A DNA stretch of 64,000 nt, taken from positions 1,251,501 to 1,315,500 of the forward strand of contig NZ_QHCS01000001.1 in the NCBI RefSeq assembly GCF_003545875.1. The letters are read 5' to 3'. This DNA comes from Leptospira stimsonii. Its GTDB lineage: Bacteria > Spirochaetota > Leptospiria > Leptospirales > Leptospiraceae. The position numbers were made by a program, and so were the translations under genes. A model generated the notes under the pieces. It searched no databases. It had not been told where the DNA came from and saw only the letters and a list, made by a program, of their open reading frames with translations. This document shows positions 48,700 to 59,529 of the stretch, piece after piece. Numbering within the stretch: position 1 is the stretch's first letter; each line of letters opens with the position of its first letter.

Positions 48700-48776
48700 C
48701 GCTTAACAGGCGCCTGCTCTGACCAGCTGAGCTACTTACTCGTTTGAGTAAGGAAGGATTCGAACCTTCGACCAGG
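48700..48776 (-). tRNA. Circularly permuted tRNA-Asn (anticodon GUU)
   Basis: On the minus strand the 3' half comes first (48776 to 48745): CC, variable loop TGGTC, T arm GAAGG-TTCGAAT-CCTTC, acceptor strand CTTACTC, discriminator A. After AAC (48744-48742) the 5' half follows (48741 to 48700): acceptor GAGTAAG, TA, D arm GCTC-AGCTGGTCA-GAGC, A26, anticodon stem GGCGC, loop CTGTTAA, then GCG. Joining G41 (48700) to C42 (48776) gives a complete tRNA with all 21 stem pairs intact (7 acceptor, 4 D, 5 anticodon, 5 T). U8, G18-G19, A21, U33, TTC of the T loop and the G15-C48 pair are all present. No CCA is encoded. In linear order neither half has its partner, so a standard tRNA search would probably miss it. 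Confidence 0.82.
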
Positions 48777-49238
48777 TGATGGTGACTCTGATTCCAATCT
48801 TTAAACGTTAAACCAACCGCGCAGAGCACGGAGGAACCGCCGGGCCTTTGGAAACCCTAAGAGATCGGAACTGAAGCCGGATGTAGTATCTTTTGTAAGG
48901 GAAGAAAAGGAAACGATTTTTCCGTTCAATTTTTCGAATTCAAGAAATTCTTTACCGTTCCTTTTTGACACAGTCTACTTATCCTTGGATTCGTTTGAAT
49001 TTGACCGAACTACCGTCTTTTGAAAAAAAACTTATCTACAAGTGCAGGATCGATCTTCCTCGATTTCGTACGCGAGGTTGCTAACGTGGAAGGATTTGTT
49101 AAGCGAAATTCGAAAGACAACACGATCGGATTATCTTTCGGTTTTTTATTCCGAAGAGGAAATCAAATGGCTCGATCCGTGATTCAAATCTATATTAGAA
49201 TTTGTGAAAGTTTCCCGCAGGATCGGAAACGTCTCGCA

Positions 49239-49880
49239 TCAGACGTATTCTTTCAGATATTCTTTTCCTTGAAGGTGGCTCGGGAAAAAAATCGGAAATT
49301 CTTTTCCGGTTTTTGCCCTGAATCTTCGATAGGATTTCGAGGAATTCCAAAAGGTTTCGTATTCGCTGTCCAAACGAAAGAGAAGTTTTTCCCAGAAGAT
49401 AAAATGTGTATCTACGAATTCTTGACGGATATCTTTCGCCCTCAGAGTAAGCGGACATTTTCCTGTGAATTCTTTCATAAAAACAAGTCCGACCATAACC
49501 CCTCTCGTATCCAAATAGGGTTCCAGTGGAAAGGTCCTACAACTGATCGAACGATTGTCTCTTTCGCAAAATTGAATCCCTTTGCATTCGCAAAAGAGAG
49601 TTTCTTTTGAATCGTATTCCGCGAGCATCTTTTTGTCTTCTTTTGTCTCCGGTTTCCAAACCTTCCAGAGATCCGTTCTTTTTTTTAACATGGAGAATTC
49701 GGAACGATACAAAGTCGGAACTGCGTTATCCGCGATACAACAGAAAGGAATCCCGTCGTTGTCCGGTTTACACAATTCTCCACAATCGAAGGACGTTAGT
49801 TCTTCTTGGAGGAGGGAATAGTAGTAGGAGATTTCATCTTCCGCGAGATGTTTAGGATCGTTTTTTTTTGCTGTCTTCAA
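49239..49880 (-). CDS. Cysteine-cluster protein (YkgJ-like)
   Basis: 213 residues with a TTG start overlapping the upstream gene by 29 bases. Cysteines are clustered: FDCGELCKPDNDGIPFCC near the N terminus, then LFCECKGIQFCERDNRSISCRTFP, a spacing seen in YkgJ-type zinc/iron-chelating proteins. The rest is rich in aromatic residues. Function unknown; co-transcribed with the J-like protein. Confidence 0.65.
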   Translation of the reverse strand: MKTAKKNDPKHLAEDEISYYYSLLQEELTSFDCGELCKPDNDGIPFCCIADNAVPTLYRSEFSMLKKRTDLWKVWKPETKEDKKMLAEYDSKETLFCECKGIQFCERDNRSISCRTFPLEPYLDTRGVMVGLVFMKEFTGKCPLTLRAKDIRQEFVDTHFIFWEKLLFRLDSEYETFWNSSKSYRRFRAKTGKEFPIFFPSHLQGKEYLKEYV

Positions 49881-50478
49881 GTGATTGGTTTCCCCGGTTG
49901 TTCTCGAATCCTTTCTTTTTAGAAGCTACAATCTTTCGAAAGATCGCGTACCCTGAAAAGATAAATACTGCGGAACATAGAATTCCCCACTTTCTGTAGA
50001 ACAGCTCCGCGCCGGGCGAGAGAAAACCATTTTTCTGTGCAAGAGCCATGGAAAGCGCAAAAATCGTAAGGAGAGAAAAGGCGCTCAAAAAAAACAAAAC
50101 CGTGATCCTTAGATTTCGAAGTGTGTTTTCCAAATCCTTTTTGAATTCCAAAAAACGAGAGTAGAATTCCCTGGTTTCTTCTCCTTCGGAAAGCTTTTGC
50201 ACTTTATAAAAGGACTCGAATTCTTCCGGAACCTGTGTCGTGTCCAAAAGTAGGAATTCATAATCCAAAGTCTTATCATATTCTTCTCTTGCCTTGGGAG
50301 AACTCAAGACGACGTAGGCTCGGGTTCCTTCTTCTCGATCCAATTCCAAGGATGGATTCCAAGGGTCCGCCTCTAAGATTTCCAAGAATTCCCGATAGGC
50401 GGATTCGATTCTCTCGAGGTCGGAATTCCGGGAAAGATTCAAAATCCGGTAGTAGTCGAGTTTGGTATTCACAGCCAT
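49852..50478 (-). CDS. Membrane protein with degenerate J-like domain
   Basis: 208 residues. The first 75 look like a J domain (LDYYRILNLSRNSDLERIESAYREFLEIL ... AYVVLSSPKAREEYDKTL), but the HPD motif needed to stimulate DnaK is absent (ADPWNPS in its place). Two membrane helices follow (ITVLFFLSAFSLLTIFALSM and WGILCSAVFIFSGYAIF) and a basic tail. It may be a scaffold rather than a co-chaperone. Divergent from miaB. Confidence 0.7.
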   Translation of the reverse strand: MAVNTKLDYYRILNLSRNSDLERIESAYREFLEILEADPWNPSLELDREEGTRAYVVLSSPKAREEYDKTLDYEFLLLDTTQVPEEFESFYKVQKLSEGEETREFYSRFLEFKKDLENTLRNLRITVLFFLSAFSLLTIFALSMALAQKNGFLSPGAELFYRKWGILCSAVFIFSGYAIFRKIVASKKKGFENNRGNQSLEDSKKKRS

Positions 50479-50581
50479 GTTTTTTTGCTTGCGGGAATGG
50501 ATTTTTAGACGTTCTAAAACCCCTTTCCCTATCCATGGAAAACCCCTTTACAGCCGGTCCGGCAAGCAGAAATTCAGTCCT

Positions 50582-51927
50582 ATGAGTGTTCTGGAAGTAG
50601 AAAAAAAGGCAGGAAAGGTCTATATCGAGACCTACGGTTGCCAGATGAATGAATACGATTCCGGGATCGTCGCCAGCCTCATGAAGGACGCAGAATATTC
50701 TTCTTCTCCGGACCCAGAAAACTCAGATATTATCTTTTTAAACACCTGCGCGATCCGTGAAAACGCCCACGCAAAGATCTACAACCGTCTCCAATCCCTC
50801 GGATATCTCAAAAAGAGAAATCCGAAACTTGTCATTGGTGTTTTGGGATGTATGGCCCAAAACCTGGGAGACGATCTTTTTCACCAAGAACTTCCCCTGG
50901 ATCTGGTCGTAGGACCGGACAACTACAGAAGTCTTCCCGAACTCATCCAAAGAATTCGTTCCGGAGAAAATTCTCTCGCTCTCACCCGTCTTTCCAAAAT
51001 CGAAACCTACGACGAGATCGAACCTCGGGTCGTAAACGGGATCCAAGCCTTCGTTACGATCATGAGAGGATGCAATAATTTCTGTACTTTCTGCGTGGTT
51101 CCTTATACGCGAGGAAGAGAAAGAAGCAGGGATCCGAAGAGCATCGTCCGCGAAGTTCAGGATCTCGCCGATCAGGGAATTCGTCAGGTGACGCTTCTCG
51201 GACAAAACGTAAATTCTTACAAAGAAGAAGGACAGGACTTTGCCGGTCTGATTCGGATGCTCTTGGATGAAACTACGATCGAAAGAATCCGTTTTACTTC
51301 TCCGCATCCGAAAGACTTTCCTGTACACCTTCTTCAACTTATGGCGGAGAATCCCCGTTTTTGTCCGAACATCCATCTTCCTCTCCAAGCTGGAAACACG
51401 AGAGTTTTGGAAGAGATGAAACGTTCTTATTCCAAAGAAGAATTTTTAGAAGTCGTCGCGCAGATCCGAAACATCGTTCCCGACGTGGGACTTACCACCG
51501 ACATCATCGTAGGTTTTCCGAACGAGACCGAAGAAGAATTCGAGGACACTCTTGCGGTCGTTCGTGAAGTGAAGTTCGATATGGCCTTTATGTTCAAGTA
51601 TTCCGAAAGGGAAGGAACGATGGCCCAGAGAAAACTTCCGGACAACGTTCCCGAAGAAGTGAAATCGGCGAGACTCACCAAACTCGTGGATCTTCAGACT
51701 TCCATTTCGCACGAGCAAAATCGTTCTCGGATCGGAAACGTATATTCCGTTTTGATTGAGAACACTTCCCGCAAATCCGAGAACCAACTCTGCGGAAGAA
51801 CTCCTTGTGGAAGAATGACCGTGTTTCCTCTTCCCGAAGGAAAGAACGCTTCTGAAATGATCGGAACTTCCGTAAACGTTCAAATCGAAAGCGCGACGAG
51901 CGCGACTCTGAAAGGAAGGATCCTTGC

Positions 51928-51931
<4 letters not shown>
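50582..51931 (+). CDS. miaB: tRNA-2-methylthio-N6-dimethylallyladenosine synthase MiaB
   Basis: 449 residues from the ATG at 50582; 40 more in-frame codons upstream lack family character. The N-terminal cluster-binding domain has ETYGCQMNEYDSG, NTCAIRENAHAKI and GVLGCMAQ with its three cysteines. The radical-SAM motif is RGCNNFCTFCVVPYTRGRERSR (CxxxCxxC). A TRAM domain ends the protein. It methylthiolates i6A37 in tRNAs that read UNN codons. It overlaps the LptF/G gene (TTGA). Confidence 0.97.
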
Positions 51932-53754
<1,823 letters not shown>

Positions 53755-53792
53755 CCCGGGACAATCCGTTGGTTAGCTTTGGAATTAATACG

Positions 53793-54623
53793 ATGAGTCA
53801 AAAAAACGCGATCATTTGGCATCTCACTTCAGGAAAAGAATTCCCGATTCAGATCTGGAAGCACCCTCGTGTCAATATCGAATTGAGCAAGGTTTCCCTC
53901 GACGGACTGAGCGCCATCGATTTAATGAAGGCGGATATCCATATCTTTTTTCTTTCCGTAAATTTTCAAGAATGGAATCATATTCGAGAATTCATACGTA
54001 AGTTCGAGCTACATCCCTATGTCAGTTTGATCATGGTCTACTCCGAAGAATCCGAAAAGATTAACTCGGTCGTTCCCGAAACCGGTAAGATCGAAGTATT
54101 GGAACATCCGGTTCATCCGAGAAATCTTCGATTGATCTTGGATAGAACGATTCAATCCGAATTTTACAAACTCGCGGCGAACGAAATCGGGAACAGTTGC
54201 CTCACCAATATCGGATTTTTTGAAGGAGTTTTCGAACTCGCTCAGAAAGAGTATAAGGATGCGGCCAAAGCAAACGAAGCTCTCCAAGCGATCTTAGAAT
54301 TCGAATCCAAAGTCAAGAAAAACAACGAAGAAATCAACAAGGCTCTGGAACGAGTCAATGAACTCAAAAACAAGGAATTGCTCGCTCTTCACGAACGTCT
54401 GAAAGTTTCCGAAATTTTGGATTCTATGAAAACCCAGGAATTGAAAGACGCGTTGGATTTCAAAAAAGCGACGGAACAAGCATTAGATTATTCTCATATA
54501 GAAGAGATTCAATTGGATAAGATTCTCGAAGCACAGGATCGACTTTTCGCCTACACCGAAAAAGAAATCAAAGATCTCATCGAAGAAAATCGAAGTTTGA
54601 AAAAAAGACTCGGAATCCAGTAA
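53793..54623 (+). CDS. Receiver-like/coiled-coil protein
   Basis: 276 residues from the ATG at 53793 (the frame is open back to 53715, inside the previous gene). The first 130 residues have a beta/alpha alternation like a degenerate response-regulator domain (DIHIFFLSVNF, VSLIMVYSEES, KIEVLEHPVHPRNLRLILDRTI) without a clear phospho-acceptor Asp. From about residue 150 it is one long charged coiled coil. Follows LptF/G closely, so perhaps one operon. Confidence 0.6.
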   Translation: MSQKNAIIWHLTSGKEFPIQIWKHPRVNIELSKVSLDGLSAIDLMKADIHIFFLSVNFQEWNHIREFIRKFELHPYVSLIMVYSEESEKINSVVPETGKIEVLEHPVHPRNLRLILDRTIQSEFYKLAANEIGNSCLTNIGFFEGVFELAQKEYKDAAKANEALQAILEFESKVKKNNEEINKALERVNELKNKELLALHERLKVSEILDSMKTQELKDALDFKKATEQALDYSHIEEIQLDKILEAQDRLFAYTEKEIKDLIEENRSLKKRLGIQ

Positions 54624-54998
54624 AAATCGTTCCAGATTGAAGGGATTTTGATTCTTACGTTTTGTAAGGTTCCGATTTCTACGTCGCTCTTATCTAAAGC
54701 GAAAAGGGCTTATCCGAAAACCCGAAATGTGGGAACTCCTCCGTATTCGATTGACGCAACCAAATCCCATCCCTCGAAATGCAAACGTGAAAGAAATGGA
54801 AGTGCTTCCGTAGGAACGATCACAACGTTTCGGATCGGAAGTTCTAAGAATCCGACTTCAGATTTTCTTGGATGACCGTTCTCATTCCGGAGTTCCGACT
54901 CTCAATCTTTCTCTACAAAACTTCGATCGTCGGAACAAGAGAACGACCACTGCATTCCGGAGTTTCGACTTTTGCCTTACCGAAAGTTTTTGTTCGCT
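54624..54998. other. Intergenic region with an 18-base direct repeat
   Basis: About 375 bases. CATTCCGGAGTTCCGACT (54883-54900) is repeated with one change at 54953-54970, 70 bases apart. A 75-codon open frame (54648-54875) looks like chance coding. No hairpin terminator is clear. Confidence 0.5.
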
Positions 54999-55802
54999 TT
55001 AGTCACGAAAGAGTTCCCGCGAAAATTCTTTGAAGTCAGGAGAATCCTTTCCGAATTTATATTCTGCGTATAAGAGTCCGTGTTTTTTTCGAAGAATATC
55101 GTATTTTTCGCGAGCGGAATCATCCCGATTTTTCTTTGCGACACGATAGGCTCTCTCATAACAATTCGCCAAAAAACCCTGCGCTTCGGAATCCTCGTAG
55201 TACTTCGCACCGATTCCGATATATCGTTCGAGGAGGTCCATCGCTTGGAGAAAATTTTTAAGGACGAGTTGGTGTTTGATGTATTCTCTGTAGATGCCGG
55301 CTTGTAATTCTCTAAATCCGTCCGTATCTCTTACTTTCGGACTTTGAATTCTTTCCAAAGAATTCATAGAAGAAACCAAAAGATGTATGGAATCCGATCT
55401 CGCTTTGTTCAGATCTCTTGAGACGGATCTTTCAAAGTTTTCCTTTCGATTCTTCTTTTGCCATTCGTATCGATCCGCCTCGAATGTCTTCTGTTCGAAG
55501 TCCTTTCGTTTGTTTTCCGCAAGTTCGTTCGCTTTTCGAAAACGATCGAGCGCGCTTCGAAAATCGTCTTTGGATTTTTCAAAATGATTTTTGGAATTCT
55601 CCTCGCTCGCATCTCCTAAAATATCGACGTCTTCGAAAGGAAGAAGATCCTTTCCCCAAGTAGAATCCGGATTACTTCCATCCGGAATCAGAATTTCAAT
55701 TTTTTTTTCGGACGGGCTTTTGTCCGGAAATACCGAAGAGGAAAGGAGCAAAAAAGTCCAAACAAAACAGATAAGAATGGAAGAGGATGAAGTTGGTTTC
55801 AT
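54999..55802 (-). CDS. Exported helical protein, FcpA/FcpB-like in character
   Basis: 267 residues with a signal peptide (ILICFVWTFLLLSSSVFPD). The mature part is almost wholly helical, with charged coiled-coil stretches (KNHFEKSKDDFRSALDRFRK) and a C-terminal part LLERYIGIGAKYYEDSEAQGFLANCYERAYRVAKK and KHGLLYAEYKFGKDS. These features recall the periplasmic flagellar coiling proteins of Leptospira, but I cannot align them with certainty. The gene starts with repeat word GAGTTCCCGC near its 3' end (55011-55020). Confidence 0.55.
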   Translation of the reverse strand: MKPTSSSSILICFVWTFLLLSSSVFPDKSPSEKKIEILIPDGSNPDSTWGKDLLPFEDVDILGDASEENSKNHFEKSKDDFRSALDRFRKANELAENKRKDFEQKTFEADRYEWQKKNRKENFERSVSRDLNKARSDSIHLLVSSMNSLERIQSPKVRDTDGFRELQAGIYREYIKHQLVLKNFLQAMDLLERYIGIGAKYYEDSEAQGFLANCYERAYRVAKKNRDDSAREKYDILRKKHGLLYAEYKFGKDSPDFKEFSRELFRD

Positions 55803-55950
55803 AGAAGTCGTAGTCTTTCGAAGATCGTGAACAAGGTTTCAAAATGGAATGCGAATGGAAAAAAAATATCTCAGGTCAATTTAGGATTGGTCGCAAAAGG
55901 GCGTCATCAAAAAATTAGATTGAAAACAAACATTAAAAGAGTAACGAAGA

Positions 55951-56400
55951 ATGAAAGAAGTCCAGGTTCCGGCCACAAAAAGGATCGCTTTAGTGGCACA
56001 CGATAATAGGAAGAATGATTTGGTAGAATGGGCTAAAACCCATAGGGAGATATTGTCCAGGCACCATCTCTTCGGAACCGGGACGACCGGAAAGTTGATA
56101 AACGAAGAAGCGGAACTTCCCGTCTATAGATTCTTGTCCGGACCACTGGGAGGGGATCAACAGATCGGCGCGAAAATCGCGGAAGGAGATCTGGATATCG
56201 TGATTTTTTTCTGGGATCCGTTGACTGCGCAACCCCATGATCCGGACGTAAAGGCGTTACTTCGAATTGCAGTACTTTATAATATACCGATGGCGTGCAA
56301 TCGTTCGACCGCAGATTATATGATTAGTTCTCCTCAATTTATCAACTCGTATAAGAAAGTTCTGATCGACTATGACACGAGAATCAAAAAGAATCCTTAG
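55951..56400 (+). CDS. mgsA: Methylglyoxal synthase
   Basis: 149 residues, normal for the family. KRIALVAHDNRKNDLVEW, then HHLFGTGTTGKLI binds the phosphate of dihydroxyacetone phosphate; the catalytic Asp69 lies in SGPLGGDQQIGAKI; IFFWDPLTAQPHDPDVKALLRIA includes His96. The enzyme makes methylglyoxal from dihydroxyacetone phosphate. It overlaps the convergent SRPBCC gene by 17 bases. Confidence 0.97.
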   Translation: MKEVQVPATKRIALVAHDNRKNDLVEWAKTHREILSRHHLFGTGTTGKLINEEAELPVYRFLSGPLGGDQQIGAKIAEGDLDIVIFFWDPLTAQPHDPDVKALLRIAVLYNIPMACNRSTADYMISSPQFINSYKKVLIDYDTRIKKNP

Positions 56401-56866
56401 GACCGCAGGTTACATTCTTCCAAGAAACCGAAAGTTGTTTCGCGGTGATCTCATGTCGTTTTAGAAATTGTTTCTTCAACATAGAAAGAACAACGGGAGA
56501 GGACAAAAAATGAATCGGGGCTTCGAAAAAAATTCTATCTTCCAGTTGAGATCGGCCCCCTTCTGTGGGGCTAAATAGGTGTTCGTGAAGGAAGAATGGG
56601 AAAGGGCCTTTTTTTTGAATGTCGACAAATCGCTCGTTTTGCGAATATTCCAAATGTTCCGCGATCCACGTCCAAGAGAAAAACGGAAACGGCCTGACTT
56701 TCAGAATCGCGATGGCGCCCGGACGAATGTTCCCCGGTTTTTGAATCACTTCCACGTTTGAGTCGGCGCCGACCAAACTTGCGAAACCATTCGGAGATTC
56801 GTGGAACGCGAAAAGCCTTTCCACGTCGCAATCAAAAATGGATTTGCAAATAAATTCGGATTCCAC
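56384..56866 (-). CDS. SRPBCC family protein
   Basis: 160 residues from a GTG. The pattern CDVERLFAFHESPNGFASLVGADSNVEV, the central WTWIAEHLEYSQNERFVDIQKKGPFPFFLHEH, and EDRIFFEAPIHFLSSPVVLSMLKKQF is that of SRPBCC proteins related to SulA-like and TIGR01777-linked cyclases. No signal peptide. Ligand unknown. Confidence 0.75.
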   Translation of the reverse strand: MESEFICKSIFDCDVERLFAFHESPNGFASLVGADSNVEVIQKPGNIRPGAIAILKVRPFPFFSWTWIAEHLEYSQNERFVDIQKKGPFPFFLHEHLFSPTEGGRSQLEDRIFFEAPIHFLSSPVVLSMLKKQFLKRHEITAKQLSVSWKNVTCGPKDSF

Positions 56867-56920
56867 AAAGACTTTGACCTAGGCGATGATAGAATTTCGA
56901 CGGATTCAAAGTAAAATTCC

Positions 56921-57523
56921 ATGATTCTAAAATTTTTTAAGAATTTATCCTCTACTTCGGAGATGATTCTATCTCCGCTTCAATTTTCGAACACGGCGAT
57001 CGCAGTGATTCAAAAGCATTTGGAAACCAGATTGGATTCTGCGTTTCAGATTCGAATCGAAAGAAAAAAACATCGAGTCGACGTTCAAGTCGGTTACGAT
57101 CAAAAAAAGAATCAAAAGACGCTCCATTCTTATCCGATTCGTTTGGAAATATCCAAAGAAGACGAAATTTGTCTGGAAGGTTCTCGTTTGGATTGGGACG
57201 AGGAAAATCGAGATTTTCGAATCTATCCGGACATCGATTTGGAAATCGAATACGGGCTGTTTAAAAATCGTTTTCGGATCGAGACCAATCGTTTTTTATT
57301 TGAGGACGAAAGAAAAAGGGAGATTTTTAGATCAGGAAAATTTCCGGAATGGTTGCCGGAAGAATGGAGTATATTCGAAATTTCTAAAATAGAAATCCAA
57401 GGAAGAATTTGGAACTTATTTTTAGAAACGAGGCTGAATTCGGAAAAGATTCTCGAGATCGAAAAAAAGATCGCTGATTGGATCTTGGACTATTTCAGCG
57501 AGTTTCCAAAAAGAAGAATTTAA
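56921..57523 (+). CDS. Hypothetical protein
   Basis: 200 residues without signal peptide or membrane segment. Beta-rich with many charged residues. The start (SPLQFSNTAIAVIQKHLETRLDSAFQIRIERK) vaguely resembles HesB/IscA proteins, but the cysteines that bind the cluster are absent, so I do not make that call. It overlaps the convergent TPR gene by four bases. Confidence 0.55.
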   Translation: MILKFFKNLSSTSEMILSPLQFSNTAIAVIQKHLETRLDSAFQIRIERKKHRVDVQVGYDQKKNQKTLHSYPIRLEISKEDEICLEGSRLDWDEENRDFRIYPDIDLEIEYGLFKNRFRIETNRFLFEDERKREIFRSGKFPEWLPEEWSIFEISKIEIQGRIWNLFLETRLNSEKILEIEKKIADWILDYFSEFPKRRI

Positions 57524-59529
57524 CGTTTCCAGAGAATCCGATCCCCTTCGGAAATCGTTTTCAATCCGTTGATACCGTTATCCGGAACAGCTCTCGAAAG
57601 GAAATAATCCGTTTCTTCCACCGTTGCTTCCCCCGATTTTCCGGAAGTGTTGTAGATTTGAACTTTGGAGCCTTTCTTTAAACCGTCCAGCGTTCCTGCA
57701 TTGATGATGATATCTTCGTCCTTAACTTTGACGATCGATGCGGAGGGCGGAATCGAAGCGAGAATTTTAGAAGCGGATCTGGTAGCGACCTCCGGAAGAA
57801 AATCCCGCCCCTTCGCGAAGACCCGAAAGGTAGTAAGAATTTTCTCGTGCTTCGTGTCTTTTATCGTCCAATCGACGTTCAGAGAATGATTTTCGTATTT
57901 TAGAGATCCGTAAACTACGAATCTCGGCTTCGACCCGTTCTTAACCGATTCTTTGACTTTGAAAAATGAGGACTCGGAGTAGGGGAGAATTCCCGTATAA
58001 TTATCCGAGGTTAGATTGAGAGCAGATGGATTACTTCTCGCAGATTCCAATGCTCCGGAAAGATAGATCGTAGGGTTTAGAGAAAGAATTTTACGAACCG
58101 AAGAGGATACCAGGAGAGATAGATCGGGATAATCACCTAAGAAGGATTTGTCGACAAGATCGAAAACGAGAAGAACGGGCGGAGTTCTTCCGTAATTTTC
58201 GAGGAGATTGTCCCCTGTGATTTGGATCATTCCTTCCTTATAGCCGATCGATTGTTTCATAGAGTTCAGGAGATTTTCTATCTCATACTGATACTTTTCG
58301 TTTTCCGGATATTTCTTTCTTAAGAATAAAAGAAGATTCAAATAACGCGGAAAAAATCCGGTTCTTTTGTATTCGGAAAGAGTTTGGAATTGGACCTCTG
58401 GTTGACCGGGAATCAATTCTCTTGCTGATGCGAGATGATGAGAGGACATATCGTAGAGGAGAGAATTCTTGGAGGAACGAAAACGTTGCATTCTATATTC
58501 GCCCAATTTTCTTCGGAAGGAATGGTTCTCAGGGAAATGAACGAGTGCGACCGATTCCGCTTTTTGCCTCGTGATGGAATCCAAATCATCCAATCGTACT
58601 ATTTCTGTTAAATCGTTTTTGAGGGATTCCTTACTCGGGGAAGAAGAATCCTTATTCGCCTCTTTTTCCTCAGCAAACGCCTTTAGATAAAGAAAGGACG
58701 GATTTTGCGGATAGAGCGAAACAAGTTTTCGAGAAAGAGCAACGGCAGAGGCAAAGTCGTTTTGCCAGATGCGTATTCTTGTAAGCGCGTCAATTGCCTC
58801 TTCAAAATCCGGATAAAGAGAAATCGCACGTTCTAATTTTTCGGAAGCGGCTTCGAGCTTTTGTTTTCTTTCCGAGACCGGACTCTTTTCCGCCCAATCG
58901 ATTAAGAGTTGCGCGAGATGAAAAAAGAGATCTGGATCATCGGAAGAATTCGAAAGGACTCCGTTCCAGAGGTGATAAGCTTTGGAGAAGTTTCCAGTCT
59001 TTCCGTTTACTTTCGCTTCTAAAATTTGAACTTCTTTAGAATTTTGTAATTTAGATCGGGAAGCTTCCAGTCGTTTTAGGGCAGATTCGAAACTTCCCAT
59101 TTCTAAAAGGATTTGAATTTGTACCGGTGCAAGGATCGGGTCGAACGGATCCGTATCCAATGATGTTCGTAAGAGATTGAGAGCGTTCTGATATTCTTTT
59201 TTTCTAGCGAATGCTAAAGCCGCACCCTTCAGCGCATTTTTGTTTTCGGGCTCTAAGGCTAACGCCTTGTTGAAGGATTCAAAGGACTCGTTGTATTTAT
59301 GAAGATGTTTTGCCGATTCAGCCAAACCTAAAAGAGAACGGATCGACATCGGATTTGCTTTGACTGCATCGGTGAAAGACTGATAAGCTCCGGTATAATT
59401 TCTTTCCTTTAGAAGGAGTTCCCCTTCTTGTATTTTACGAACGGTTTCCTGAGAGCTCGCTGAGGATCCAAAAAGAAGGACCAAAGAAAAAATCAGAAAA
59501 CGTTTTTGTAGAAGAAGACGGAAAATCAT
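57520..59529 (-). CDS. Exported TPR protein
   Basis: 669 residues with a signal peptide (FLIFSLVLLFGSSASSQ). TPR units fill residues about 30-290 (for example AYQSFTDAVKANPMSIRSLLGLAESAKH and SFESFNKALALEPENKNALKGAALAF). The C terminus is a compact beta-rich domain, ending in DIIINAGTLDGLKKGSKVQIYN, which resembles the FlgT C-terminal barrel. It overlaps the upstream gene by four bases (ATGA), so both form one unit, probably in the periplasm. Confidence 0.8.
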   Translation of the reverse strand: MIFRLLLQKRFLIFSLVLLFGSSASSQETVRKIQEGELLLKERNYTGAYQSFTDAVKANPMSIRSLLGLAESAKHLHKYNESFESFNKALALEPENKNALKGAALAFARKKEYQNALNLLRTSLDTDPFDPILAPVQIQILLEMGSFESALKRLEASRSKLQNSKEVQILEAKVNGKTGNFSKAYHLWNGVLSNSSDDPDLFFHLAQLLIDWAEKSPVSERKQKLEAASEKLERAISLYPDFEEAIDALTRIRIWQNDFASAVALSRKLVSLYPQNPSFLYLKAFAEEKEANKDSSSPSKESLKNDLTEIVRLDDLDSITRQKAESVALVHFPENHSFRRKLGEYRMQRFRSSKNSLLYDMSSHHLASARELIPGQPEVQFQTLSEYKRTGFFPRYLNLLLFLRKKYPENEKYQYEIENLLNSMKQSIGYKEGMIQITGDNLLENYGRTPPVLLVFDLVDKSFLGDYPDLSLLVSSSVRKILSLNPTIYLSGALESARSNPSALNLTSDNYTGILPYSESSFFKVKESVKNGSKPRFVVYGSLKYENHSLNVDWTIKDTKHEKILTTFRVFAKGRDFLPEVATRSASKILASIPPSASIVKVKDEDIIINAGTLDGLKKGSKVQIYNTSGKSGEATVEETDYFLSRAVPDNGINGLKTISEGDRILWKR

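Larger units (their letters stand above)
48394..49238. other. Non-coding region that holds the permuted tRNA gene
   Basis: About 845 bases between slipin and the Cys-cluster gene. The permuted tRNA-Asn lies at 48700-48776. Open frames here (48449-48829 minus and 49020-49610 plus) are chance or shadow frames. The stretch 48840-49010 probably contains the tRNA promoter on the minus strand, but no clear boxes are seen. Confidence 0.6.

Noticed and set aside
48661..48776. tmRNA (ssrA), permuted form
   Set aside because: The 5' half has a complete D arm with GG and a normal seven-base anticodon loop, and there is no tag reading frame, so it is a tRNA and not tmRNA.
48449..48829. 126-codon minus-strand frame over the tRNA region
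   Set aside because: It is read through the tRNA halves; the wording of the translation is that of tRNA sequence in a wrong frame.
49020..49610. 196-codon plus-strand reading frame
   Set aside because: It lies antisense to the Cys-cluster gene, is basic and of atypical composition, and starts without a ribosome site.
54648..54875. 75-codon frame after the coiled-coil gene
   Set aside because: Low-complexity translation without start signals; the stretch also contains part of a repeat-rich gap.
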